A stretch of 64,000 nucleotides of DNA from assembly GCA_040386335.1 (NCBI GenBank), contig JAZKFT010000034.1, positions 12,089-76,088 on the forward strand. Reading direction: 5' to 3'. A program made the position numbers and the translations under genes. Positions 1-7,929 of this stretch are shown piece by piece. Numbering within the stretch: position 1 is the first letter of the stretch; each line of letters begins with the position of its first letter. The stretch comes from JAZKFT01 sp040386335. Lineage in GTDB: Bacteria > Bacteroidota > Bacteroidia > Chitinophagales > Chitinophagaceae. The notes under the pieces were generated by a model. The model ran no database searches. It was not told where the DNA came from and saw nothing but the letters and a program-made list of their open reading frames with translations.

Positions 1-437
1 CTCTTCATATTGAGCTTGTCGCTGGCTGTAAGAATATACAACGGGATAGAAATGATTTCAATACCCAGGAACAACATGAGCAGCGATTGGTACGATGTTG
101 CAATACCGATACCGCAAAACACAAAGAAGATCAACGCATAATAATCTGGCACATTATCGCCTACTTTTTCAATATCCCTTGACTGCAGCAAAAAATAAAT
201 GACAGCCGCAATAAGAAGCACTTCGTTTATGAGCAGGCCAAGCGAATTAAATCCCAACATCCCTTTCAGATCAATATGAAACAGGGGTGCACCTACACGT
301 AGCTCGTAGGTGTTACCGGCCAGCACCAGAAGCAGGCATGCCAGCGCCAAATCGCTAACCCTCCGTTTGCTTTTAACGAAAAGGCCGCCAATCATCATTA
401 CCACACCGGCGATTGCCGCAAATATTATCAGGTTCAT
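1..437 (-). CDS. nuoN: NADH-quinone oxidoreductase subunit N (partial, N-terminal part)
   Basis: N-terminal roughly 145 residues of the antiporter-like membrane subunit NuoN of complex I; the rest lies beyond the left window edge. The visible protein starts MNLIIFAAIAG and is a run of hydrophobic segments with short charged loops (VKSKRR, SRDIEKVGD), followed by an MLFLGIEIISIPLYIL-type helix typical of NuoN. Antiporter-like subunits contribute to proton pumping in the inner membrane. It is the last gene of the nuo operon, about 260 bp downstream of nuoM. The identification rests on the hydrophobic pattern plus its expected place after nuoM; the C-terminus cannot be judged. Confidence 0.9.
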   Translation of the reverse strand, partial: MNLIIFAAIAGVVMMIGGLFVKSKRRVSDLALACLLLVLAGNTYELRVGAPLFHIDLKGMLGFNSLGLLINEVLLIAAVIYFLLQSRDIEKVGDNVPDYYALIFFVFCGIGIATSYQSLLMLFLGIEIISIPLYILTASDKLNMK

Positions 438-697
438 AATTAGAAATGTGCAAATGTGCAAATATGCAAATGTGCAAATTGGCTACCATTTTGTTGTTTA
501 ATACTAGTCTATTCTATAAGCCTCCGCCTTCACAATATTTCCCATTGGTCTCACGCTTTCCTTACTGACGGGCCCTGCACTTTTTCAATTATCCAAACAT
601 TTGTTCTTCCACATCATCAATTGTAATTATCTACAGTTTAAGCCTAAATCACCCTCAAATCTGCGATACCAATCACCAATCAACTAATCCCTAATCA
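438..697. other. nuoM-nuoN spacer with word repeat
   Basis: Gap of 260 bp between nuoM and nuoN with no credible gene. It contains a tandem word repeat next to the nuoN start and a TCACCAATCAACTAATC-type stretch near 670-700 that recurs in altered form near 26090. No terminator with a T-run was seen, so nuoN is probably cotranscribed. Confidence 0.6.
443..480. repeat. Degenerate 8-bp tandem word repeat (AAATGTGC)n
   Basis: Four to five copies of AAATGTGC or AAATATGC sit just upstream of the nuoN start on the minus strand. A related AAATGTG/GTGGAAAT word family occurs in other nuo gaps (4508-4657, 12374-12409, 14294-14331). Function is unknown. Confidence 0.75.
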
Positions 698-2122
698 CTA
701 CTTCGCCGTCACCCACCCCATTACCTGTTCTCCCAAATGAAACATTGGTTTCGGATATACACCCATTACAAAAATCATCACTACAATAAGACTTAATGCG
801 ATGACCGTGTTTTTTGGTATGTCTGTCACTTTGAGAAAAGCCGAGGCTTCGCCCAGGAATACTCTTTGAATCATGTTAAGGGTGTAAACGGCCGCAAGAA
901 TAATACTCACTCCGGCTACTACTGCGAAGATGGGCTTGAATGCAAAAATGCCATTAAACATCAGGAACTCACCTACAAACGCATTGGTGAGTGGCAAGGC
1001 TATATTAGCCAGAGCCATCACTACCAAGAGTATGGCTAATACGGGTGCTTTATGCGCCAGGCCGCCGAGTTCGCTCATTTTGGTAGTGCCGGTTTGCTGT
1101 TCAATGGCGTTAGCGACGATCCACAAACCAATGACGTTTACCCCGTGGCTAAACAATTGAATATATACACCTTGCGTAGCTGCAGCATTGTTGGCAAAAA
1201 GGGCGGCACACATTAACCCGATATGCGCTATGGATGAATAGGCGATCATCCTTTTAATGCTGTCCTGTTTCATGGCGATCAGCGACGCGTAGATCATACC
1301 AATTATGGAAAGTATCATTACGGTATCTGCCATCTTTACCGCCATCTGCGGAAATACCGGTAGCAACCAGCGTGCTACTGCAAACAAACCCATTTTTACC
1401 ATGATACCACTTAGCACCATCGTAGTCGCCGTCGGCGCCTGTTCGTAAGTATCGGGCTGCCAGGTATGAAAAGGAAAGATGGGCATTTTGATAGCGAAAG
1501 CAATAAAAAAGAACCAGAAGAAATAGCCCTGTTCCTGTTCGGTCAACACCACTTTGGTGAAACTGCTCCAGGCAAAAGAATGATCGGAAGTTTTGGAATA
1601 GAGATAGATGATACCGATCAGCATGATCAGGGAGCCGACAAAAGTGTAAATGAAAAACTTAAAGCTCACCTGTATGCGCTTGTCGCCGCCCCATTTGCTA
1701 CAAAGAAAATAGGCCGGGATAAGCGCCAGTTCCCAAAAGAAATAGAACAATAAACAATCGGTGGAAAGAAATACGCCCATTAAACCAGCCTGGGTCAATA
1801 GCATTAATGCATAAAACTGGTTGGCGTCTTTGTATTGATTGTTGCGGGTAGCAATAAAAATAATAGGATAACTGATGGCCGTTAACAACACCAGTATTTT
1901 GGCCATCCCATCTGTTCCCAGCGAAAAATTACTGTTAAGAACAGAGAGCCAGCTTCGGCTATAGGTGAGCGAACCTGGCGGTAAGCTAATAGCGTAGCAG
2001 GCTGTTGCCAATACAAGTACAGAGGCAATCAGGGCAAATGTTTTGGGTGCATCGTTCCCTTTAAAAAAGAACGAGGCAAGGCCAAACACCAGCGGGATCA
2101 ATATGAGTGAAACAAGGATCAT
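698..2122 (-). CDS. nuoM: NADH-quinone oxidoreductase subunit M
   Basis: Polytopic antiporter-like subunit of NDH-1 complex I, 474 residues, with about 14 hydrophobic segments. Family hallmarks are visible: FFWELALIPAYFL with the conserved membrane glutamate, FHTWQPDTYEQAPTATT in the discontinuous helix region, MIAYSSIAHIG and FVGEFLMF. It helps pump protons while complex I passes electrons from NADH to menaquinone. The start lies 6 bp downstream of the nuoL stop, so the two are almost certainly cotranslated. Length is close to the family norm (about 480-510 residues). No abnormality was seen. Confidence 0.97.
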   Translation of the reverse strand: MILVSLILIPLVFGLASFFFKGNDAPKTFALIASVLVLATACYAISLPPGSLTYSRSWLSVLNSNFSLGTDGMAKILVLLTAISYPIIFIATRNNQYKDANQFYALMLLTQAGLMGVFLSTDCLLFYFFWELALIPAYFLCSKWGGDKRIQVSFKFFIYTFVGSLIMLIGIIYLYSKTSDHSFAWSSFTKVVLTEQEQGYFFWFFFIAFAIKMPIFPFHTWQPDTYEQAPTATTMVLSGIMVKMGLFAVARWLLPVFPQMAVKMADTVMILSIIGMIYASLIAMKQDSIKRMIAYSSIAHIGLMCAALFANNAAATQGVYIQLFSHGVNVIGLWIVANAIEQQTGTTKMSELGGLAHKAPVLAILLVVMALANIALPLTNAFVGEFLMFNGIFAFKPIFAVVAGVSIILAAVYTLNMIQRVFLGEASAFLKVTDIPKNTVIALSLIVVMIFVMGVYPKPMFHLGEQVMGWVTAK

Positions 2123-2128
2123 GAAATA

Positions 2129-4084
2129 TTATTTACCGAAAAGGTTTTTTATTGCCTTAATATCCGGGGTGAAGCCAAATCCAAGGAGGAACAGCACTAC
2201 AATAGCGGCTACCATGATAAGTATATAATTACCAATCACCCCGCTTTGCAAATGACGGAACTGGCGGCTTAAATACTGCAGACCGCGACCGACGCCATTT
2301 ACGAGTTTATCAATCCCACTTTTTTCAATCACACTATTAAAGAAAGCACCAAGACCCAGCAATGGTTTTACAACAGCTGCATTGTAGATCTCATCCACAT
2401 ACCATTTATTTTCCAGCACTTTTCCCATACCAGTTTCTTCGACACCAGTCTTTTGATACTTACTGAATTTGTTCCAGGCAAAAGCAATAACGGCAAGTAT
2501 CACTATTGTTGATCCGATTAACAAACCCCATTCGGTATTATGATTTATTTCGTGTGGTTTTGCCAATTTAGCCGAGCCTTCGAATACAGGAGCCAGGTAT
2601 TTTTCCAGGGCATGGGCATTTGGTTTAAACAAAGCCGGGATACCGATAAACCCACCTATCGCAGCTAATATGGCCAATATCACCAACGGGATGGTCATCG
2701 CTTTCGGGCTTTCATGCGGGTGATGGTGTTCATCGCCCCGGAATTTCCCCTGGAACGTCATGCCATATAAACGGAACATATAAAATGCGGTCATCAGCGC
2801 AGCTGCCAAACCAATAAAGTACAAGACCGGGTTGTTGGCATAAGCACCCATCAGAATTTCATCTTTCGAAAAGAAACCACTAAACAGCGGCACACCTGAG
2901 ATAGCCAAACATCCTATGAGGAATGTGCCGTGCGTAACAGGCATATATTTTTTGAGTCCGCCATAATTGCGCATGTCCTGTTCGTGGTGCATACCGTGGA
3001 TTACCGAACCGGCACCGAGGAACATCAGGGCTTTAAAGAAGGCATGCGTCATAACATGAAAAACAGCGCCCGTATAAGAGCCCACGCCCAAAGCCAGGAA
3101 CATAAAGCCAAGCTGGCTAACTGTAGAATAGGCCAGTACCTTTTTAATATCGTTTTGCTTAAGGGCAATAGTAGCGGCCAATACGGCTGTGGCTAAACCA
3201 ATAATAGCAACAATATTGCTGGTGGTTTCGGCCAAGGTGAACATGATATTGCTGCGGGCAATCATATAGATACCGGCGGTCACCATGGTAGCCGCATGTA
3301 TCAGGGCTGAGACAGGGGTGGGACCGGCCATGGCGTCGGGCAGCCAGGTGTATAATGGAATCTGCGCACTTTTACCTGTGGCACCCAAAAAGAGTAATAA
3401 AGTAATACCTACAAGAGCCGGATCATTTGCCGATAATGTGCCTTCCCCATGTTGTTTGGCTATCGCAGCAAAGAGGTCGGTAAAATTTACGGTGCCAAAC
3501 TTTTGCATCATCCAGAATACTGCAAGGAGTACACCCAGATCGCCGATACGGTTCATGATAAAAGCCTTCTTGGCCGCATTGTTATAATCCGTTCTTTTAA
3601 ACCAGAACCCGATGAGCAGGTAGGAGCAAAGACCCACACCTTCCCAACCGATGAACATGATGACATAGTTGGCGCCCATAACCAGCAGCAGCATGGAAAA
3701 GACAAACAGGTTGAGATAGGCAAAATACCGGGCAAAATGTTTGGGTTCCTCCTCGTGCATGTAAGCAGTGGAGTAAATATGTATCAGTGTGCCAACCCCG
3801 GTGATGATCAACAGGAAGATGGCAGATAACTGATCTATCTGGAAAGCAAACGGGATAGAGACCTTACCGACACTGATAAAATCGAAATAGCGGGCGACAT
3901 GCGCTTCGTCTGCATTGACATTACTAAACAGCCAAACGCTAACGATAAACGAAAGTAACACGGAGCCACACCCGATGATGCCAACCATCTGTTTTGAAAG
4001 ATTGTTCCTGAAAAGTCCAATGATCAAAAACCCGATCAGCGGAAAGATGGGAACCAGCCATGCATATTGAAGTACGTTCGTCAT
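2129..4084 (-). CDS. nuoL: NADH-quinone oxidoreductase subunit L
   Basis: Largest antiporter-like membrane subunit of complex I, 651 residues. It shows the conserved proton-channel core (FIGWEGVGLCSYLLIGFW with the key glutamate, LYTWLPDAMAGPTPVSALIHA, VLAYSTVSQLGFMFLALG) and the long C-terminal part that forms the lateral helix, ending near LGFGFTPDIKAIKNLFGK. The stretch GDEHHHPHES (about residue 445) is a His-rich loop common in this lineage. It is followed 6 bp later by nuoM and preceded by a 74 bp gap containing a perfect 18-bp hairpin. Length and motifs are normal. Confidence 0.97.
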   Translation of the reverse strand: MTNVLQYAWLVPIFPLIGFLIIGLFRNNLSKQMVGIIGCGSVLLSFIVSVWLFSNVNADEAHVARYFDFISVGKVSIPFAFQIDQLSAIFLLIITGVGTLIHIYSTAYMHEEEPKHFARYFAYLNLFVFSMLLLVMGANYVIMFIGWEGVGLCSYLLIGFWFKRTDYNNAAKKAFIMNRIGDLGVLLAVFWMMQKFGTVNFTDLFAAIAKQHGEGTLSANDPALVGITLLLFLGATGKSAQIPLYTWLPDAMAGPTPVSALIHAATMVTAGIYMIARSNIMFTLAETTSNIVAIIGLATAVLAATIALKQNDIKKVLAYSTVSQLGFMFLALGVGSYTGAVFHVMTHAFFKALMFLGAGSVIHGMHHEQDMRNYGGLKKYMPVTHGTFLIGCLAISGVPLFSGFFSKDEILMGAYANNPVLYFIGLAAALMTAFYMFRLYGMTFQGKFRGDEHHHPHESPKAMTIPLVILAILAAIGGFIGIPALFKPNAHALEKYLAPVFEGSAKLAKPHEINHNTEWGLLIGSTIVILAVIAFAWNKFSKYQKTGVEETGMGKVLENKWYVDEIYNAAVVKPLLGLGAFFNSVIEKSGIDKLVNGVGRGLQYLSRQFRHLQSGVIGNYILIMVAAIVVLFLLGFGFTPDIKAIKNLFGK

Positions 4085-4093
4085 TTATTAGTA

Positions 4094-4151
4094 TGAGTGA
4101 TGAGTAATGAACGATGAGTGACGGTAATTGTGCTTCATTACTCATCACTCA
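4094..4151. repeat. Perfect 18-bp inverted repeat in the nuoK-nuoL gap
   Basis: TGAGTGATGAGTAATGAA at 4094-4111 is the exact reverse complement of 4134-4151, with a 22-nt loop. There is no T-run, so it is not a classical terminator. The same GAGTAATGAATAATGAG words appear near 29656-29690. It lies inside the nuo transcript and could act as an RNA processing or stability hairpin; that role is inference. Confidence 0.8.
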
Positions 4152-4158
4152 TTATTGA

Positions 4159-4494
4159 TTAATTCTTGAGCCTGTTCAAAAAGTTAATATCTACACTATG
4201 CACCTTTCGGTACATTAAGACAATAATAGCAAGACCTACACTTACTTCTGCTGCCGCCACTACCATGATGAAAAATACAAATAGCTGTGCATCGGTACCA
4301 ACCGTTGTGTTGGGATCGATCAGAACTGCTTTGGCATAATGCATTTTACTAAAGGCCACCAGCAGGAGGTTTACCGCATTCAACATGAGCTCAATACACA
4401 TAAACACAATTATGGCATTGCGGCGTGTAAGCACCCCCGCCACTCCTATACAAAACAGGATGACAGCCAAGTAGATATAATAATTTATTGGCAT
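4159..4494 (-). CDS. nuoK: NADH-quinone oxidoreductase subunit K
   Basis: Small membrane subunit of complex I, 111 residues with three transmembrane helices. Conserved membrane glutamates are visible in MCIELMLNAVNLLLVAFS and in VVAAAEVSVGLAIIVLMYR, matching the two glutamates of the NuoK family that take part in proton transfer. The N-terminus MPINYYIYLAVILFCIGVAGVLTRRN is typical and supports the start. It sits between nuoJ and nuoL, as in most bacterial nuo operons. The flanking gaps are unusually long and filled with inverted word repeats. Confidence 0.96.
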   Translation of the reverse strand: MPINYYIYLAVILFCIGVAGVLTRRNAIIVFMCIELMLNAVNLLLVAFSKMHYAKAVLIDPNTTVGTDAQLFVFFIMVVAAAEVSVGLAIIVLMYRKVHSVDINFLNRLKN

Positions 4495-4507
4495 AATCTT
4501 TTTAAAT

Positions 4508-4657
4508 TAATGTGGGAAATGTGGAAAATGTGGAAATGTGAAAATTGACTTTATAATCCAATCTTCATCACCAAATTCCCCCTCCCAATTTTTATCATTA
4601 TTATTCCCGTTCGCCCGGTGCTCTCATTTCCACATTTCCCACATTTCCACATTTGCA
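4508..4657. repeat. Inverted pair of GTGGAAAT word repeats between nuoJ and nuoK
   Basis: Tandem GTGGGAAAT/GTGGAAAAT words at 4508-4548 face a reverse-complement array (CATTTCCACATTTCCCACATTTCC) at 4624-4657. The arms could pair over roughly 30 bp with few mismatches, around a 75-nt loop. The pair occupies nearly the whole gap between two cotranscribed complex I genes. Confidence 0.7.
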
Positions 4658-4659
4658 TA

Positions 4660-5172
4660 CTAATGCTTCTTCCCAATCACCACTGCTCCCACCATCGCAC
4701 TCAAAAACAACACACTGCTTATCTCAAACGGTATCACATAATCCCTGTAAAGTATCATTCCCAGGTGTTTGATAAGGCCGATGCCACCTTGCCCCATATT
4801 CAGCGACTGGTCTTTGATCCCTGTATTTAAGGCCGCAATAATGATCAGCATCAGGCAGCCCCCTGCAACTGCACCGCTCAGTATCATATATTTATTCTTC
4901 TGGGGTTCAGTTTCACTGTTGAGGTTCATCAACATTAGCACAAACAGGAACAACACCATGATGGCTCCGGCGTACACTATAATATTTACAATGGCTAAAA
5001 ACTGGGCATTCATTAAGATATAATGGCCGCTGATAGCAAAAAAAGTAACAATGAGGAAAAGCACACTGTACACCGGGTTTTTACGTGTAACTACCATTAA
5101 TGCACTACCAACTGCCAGCGCACTTAAAAACCAGAAAAGTATTTGTGTAATATTCATTTCTTCTTTGTTCAA
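4660..5172 (-). CDS. nuoJ: NADH-quinone oxidoreductase subunit J
   Basis: Membrane subunit NuoJ of complex I, 170 residues, five predicted helices. The family core FLAIVNIIVYAGAIMVLFLFVLML is present at about residues 57-80; this is the helix that carries the pi-bulge in solved structures (established knowledge). The final segment SVLFLSAMVGAVVIGKKH matches the usual C-terminal helix. It lies between nuoI and nuoK. A start at MNKEEMNITQ is used; the second Met (residue 6) is an equally possible start. Confidence 0.95.
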   Translation of the reverse strand: MNKEEMNITQILFWFLSALAVGSALMVVTRKNPVYSVLFLIVTFFAISGHYILMNAQFLAIVNIIVYAGAIMVLFLFVLMLMNLNSETEPQKNKYMILSGAVAGGCLMLIIIAALNTGIKDQSLNMGQGGIGLIKHLGMILYRDYVIPFEISSVLFLSAMVGAVVIGKKH

Positions 5173-5273
5173 AAATTTAACCAGGCCCTTTTACGGGTCA
5201 TTGGGGCGGTCAACCGGTCAATCATCATTTTGGTTTTTGTTCTTGCTGCTTACCAGCCCTATCGAACATTGAC

Positions 5274-5858
5274 CTAATGACCATCATGACCTTCCGCTGA
5301 TGGATTAGAAGTAGTTGCCACCCTCACTCTGCCCGCAGCAGCCTTCTCATAGGCCTCCTTTTCGGTTACTGGGTTGGGTATCAGCAAATCTCCTTTGCCA
5401 TATATAAAACTTTGTCTCGTAAAATTCGCTGGCGTAAAGGTTTCGCTCAGGTAAATGGCGTCCTTGGGGCATGCCTCTTCACATAATCCACAGAAAATAC
5501 AACGCAGCATGTTGATCTCGTACCTGGCCGCGTATTTTTCTTCCTTGTATAAATTCTCTTCGCCGGGCAGTCTCTCAGCACCTTCCATTGTAATAGCCTC
5601 GGCAGGGCAGGCCACGGCACAAAGGCCGCAGGCAGTGCAGCGTTCACGGCCTTCCTCGTCGCGGTTTAGTACGTGAAGCCCACGGAAAACCGGGCTAAAA
5701 GGCCTCGTTTTTTCCGGGTAATTAATAGTGGGTCTCTTTTTAAAAAGATGGCTGAAAGTAATAGCCATGCCCTTGAGTATGGAAGGAAGGTACATCTTCT
5801 CCCAAATGCTCATTGGTTTTCGGCTTACTTGTTTGCCCCTATCGGTTAATGCTTGCAT
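5274..5858 (-). CDS. nuoI: NADH-quinone oxidoreductase subunit I (two [4Fe-4S] ferredoxin)
   Basis: Peripheral-arm subunit carrying clusters N6a and N6b, which pass electrons towards NuoB and quinone. Two complete ferredoxin motifs are visible: C74-x2-C77-x2-C80-x3-C84 (CTACGLCAVACP) and C120-x2-C123-x2-C126-x3-C130 (CIFCGLCEEACP). Its 194 residues fit the family, with a somewhat long basic N-terminus preceding the amphipathic helix that anchors it to the membrane arm. It precedes nuoJ by about 100 bp and is separated from nuoH by an inserted methyltransferase gene, which breaks the usual H-I adjacency. Confidence 0.97.
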   Translation of the reverse strand: MQALTDRGKQVSRKPMSIWEKMYLPSILKGMAITFSHLFKKRPTINYPEKTRPFSPVFRGLHVLNRDEEGRERCTACGLCAVACPAEAITMEGAERLPGEENLYKEEKYAARYEINMLRCIFCGLCEEACPKDAIYLSETFTPANFTRQSFIYGKGDLLIPNPVTEKEAYEKAAAGRVRVATTSNPSAEGHDGH

Positions 5859-5899
5859 TATTTAGTTTTTCTTCTTTAAGACCACCTGGTAATATTTCT

Positions 5900-6757
5900 C
5901 TATTTCTTCTTCAATACACAGTAAATCGTGGACCCATTAAATTTCCCGGTACCCATCAAATACAACAACCGGAGATTTTTCTTCATTGTGCTTTGCTTCT
6001 GTAAAAACGCTCTTTCCTTTATATACTCAACTTCAAAACCCATTTCCCCGGCAATGGTCTTTATGGATTCTACGGTAAAGAAATTGATATGCAGTGGCGG
6101 CCCCGACTGATAGATCTCTTCTCCATTCTTGTCAAAATTTAATCGCTTGTTATAGTTAGGCACCGTAAAGCCAAACCTGCCCGAGGGTTTTAGAGCTGAA
6201 TGGATAGCAGCAAAAGCGCCCTTAAGGTTATCGATATGCTCTATTACTTCAAAGGCAAGAACTGCAGCAAAATGTTCCCTGTAATCCTGCAAATTATCCG
6301 TGGTACCCTGTATCACATTGATGCCAAGTTCCTTGGCAGCTGCGGCTATTTGAATAGCTGGCTCAAAGCCGGTATAGGCTATCCCTTTAGACTGGATATA
6401 GTTTCCTACGAAACCAATTCCACAACCTATCTCAGCGATTTCTCCAGGTTTTTTTGAAAGAACTCTTTTTAAAACCCAGCTTTTATCGAATCCCAAAGGT
6501 GGCTGAGCTCCTTGCTTTAGTTGTTCAAGTTGCTTTGAATAGTTGTTATAAGAACTCAGATCGCTATACAGTTTTGAATAATACCCGTCGATGTCAAAAT
6601 CCTTCAAATCCTTTTCAAAAAAAACGATCCCACAGTTTTTACACGACACCAAATTGTACCTGTTGTTCACTTTCCTGATTTCACCCGAACAAATCTTACA
6701 CTTCTTATAATCCGAAAGTTGTGTAATGTCGCTTACCAGGGCCGTGTGTTGTTGCAT
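5900..6757 (-). CDS. Zinc-ribbon class I SAM-dependent methyltransferase inserted in the nuo operon
   Basis: Predicted 285-residue methyltransferase. An N-terminal treble-cysteine region C20-x2-C23 ... C39-x2-C42 looks like a zinc ribbon. It is followed by a class I Rossmann fold with SAM motif I IAEIGCGIGFVG (about 108-118), an acidic FEPA strand, and a VLAFEVIEHIDN motif typical of Methyltransf_11/12 enzymes. Such proteins often modify sugars, lipids or small metabolites; the substrate cannot be told here. The ATG at 6757 is preferred because the zinc ribbon follows directly; an ATG at 6799 and a TTG at 6814 extend the frame. The gene lies between nuoH and nuoI and has its own promoter-like sequence. 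No complex I role is shown by the sequence. Confidence 0.85.
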   Translation of the reverse strand: MQQHTALVSDITQLSDYKKCKICSGEIRKVNNRYNLVSCKNCGIVFFEKDLKDFDIDGYYSKLYSDLSSYNNYSKQLEQLKQGAQPPLGFDKSWVLKRVLSKKPGEIAEIGCGIGFVGNYIQSKGIAYTGFEPAIQIAAAAKELGINVIQGTTDNLQDYREHFAAVLAFEVIEHIDNLKGAFAAIHSALKPSGRFGFTVPNYNKRLNFDKNGEEIYQSGPPLHINFFTVESIKTIAGEMGFEVEYIKERAFLQKQSTMKKNLRLLYLMGTGKFNGSTIYCVLKKK

Positions 6758-6811
6758 ACAGTGTGCTTGGTTTAATTTTTTATCAGGTAAATGCACCATG
6801 ATTGAAAGGTG

Positions 6812-6842
6812 CAAAAATATTTTTATAGCCTATACAGCCCAA
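6812..6842 (-). promoter_or_regulatory. Bacteroidota-type promoter for the inserted methyltransferase
   Basis: On the minus strand TTG (6842-6840), 20 nt of spacer and TATTTTTG (6819-6812) match the Bacteroidota consensus TTTG-N19-21-TAnnTTTG. The start of transcription would fall near 6806, giving a leader of about 50 nt to the ATG at 6757. Matched by eye only. Confidence 0.5.
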
Positions 6843-6853
6843 TTTTATTATAG

Positions 6854-7906
6854 TTAGTGATGGTATTGTTGCCATAATAAAATAGCCACGCCTGTTATCA
6901 CCATATTTAGCAGTGCCAGTGGTATCATGCTCTTCCATCCGAGGTTCATGAGCTGGTCGTAACGAAACCTTGGAATCGTCCACCGCACCCACATAAATAC
7001 GAATACAAAAAAGATGGTTTTGCCCATCAGGCAGGCAAATCCAAGCAAGGCTACCCACCAGGAATGTCCAAGGGCGGCATCGTTTACAAACGGTATATCG
7101 TAACCCCCAAAATAAAGCGTGGCCATGATGGCGCTGCTGATATACATGTTGATGTATTCAGCAAAAAGATAGAAGCCAAGTTTCATGGACGAATACTCCT
7201 GGTGGTATCCGAAATTAAGTTCATTTTCTGCCTCCGGCAAGTCAAAAGGTGTACGGTTGCACTCGGCAAATGCACATACGATGAAAATCAGGAAGCCCAG
7301 CGGCTGTTTAAATATATTCCAGACATGATCTTGTTGCTGCACCACAATTTCCCTGAGACTCAAAGAACCACTTACCATAACCAGCGCTATGATAGACAAG
7401 CCCATGGCCAGTTCGTAGGAAATATTTTGTGAAGCACCGCGCAGTGCGGAAAGCAGGGAGAATTTATTGTTAGATGCCCATCCGCCGATCATAATGCCAT
7501 ACACGCCTAAAGCCACCACACCAAAAACATAAAGGATGGCAATATTCAGATCAGCAATCTGGAGCGTAATATTTCTTCCAAACATTTCGAGCGTACTTCC
7601 CCATGGTATAACCGCACTGGTCATCAGGGCGGCCATCATCGCTAAACCGGGACCCATAATAAAAAGCACCTTATTGGCATGGCTTGGAATAATATCTTCT
7701 TTGGAAAATAGTTTTACCGCATCAGCAAAGGGCTGCAAAATACCAAATGGACCCGCACGATTAGGACCCCGGCGATCCTGCAACCAGGCTGCAACCTTAC
7801 GTTCGGCATAGGTGCTGTACATCGCAAACACCAAAGCGATGGTTACAATCACGGCAATGAGTAAAAATTTTTCAAGCAGTAATGCCCAGTCTATTACTAA
7901 TAACAT
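6854..7906 (-). CDS. nuoH: NADH-quinone oxidoreductase subunit H
   Basis: Membrane subunit NuoH of complex I, 350 residues, eight or more helices. It forms part of the quinone chamber and the link to the proton channels. Visible signatures: ERKVAAWLQDRRGPNRAGP (about 32-50) with GILQPFADAVKLFSKE, the conserved acidic loop FAECNRTPFDLPEAENEL (about 214-231) and the C-terminal RFRYDQLMNLGWK. All agree with a functional NuoH. It starts 23 bp after nuoG. The expected downstream neighbour nuoI is displaced by the methyltransferase gene. Confidence 0.97.
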   Translation of the reverse strand: MLLVIDWALLLEKFLLIAVIVTIALVFAMYSTYAERKVAAWLQDRRGPNRAGPFGILQPFADAVKLFSKEDIIPSHANKVLFIMGPGLAMMAALMTSAVIPWGSTLEMFGRNITLQIADLNIAILYVFGVVALGVYGIMIGGWASNNKFSLLSALRGASQNISYELAMGLSIIALVMVSGSLSLREIVVQQQDHVWNIFKQPLGFLIFIVCAFAECNRTPFDLPEAENELNFGYHQEYSSMKLGFYLFAEYINMYISSAIMATLYFGGYDIPFVNDAALGHSWWVALLGFACLMGKTIFFVFVFMWVRWTIPRFRYDQLMNLGWKSMIPLALLNMVITGVAILLWQQYHH

Positions 7907-7929
7907 GAATCGCGGTTTATTCGGTTGGT

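Noticed and set aside
5900..6757. The methyltransferase as a complex I assembly factor like NDUFAF7
   Set aside because: The zinc-ribbon and Methyltransf_11/12-type pattern is that of small-molecule or glycan methyltransferases; only the location suggests complex I.
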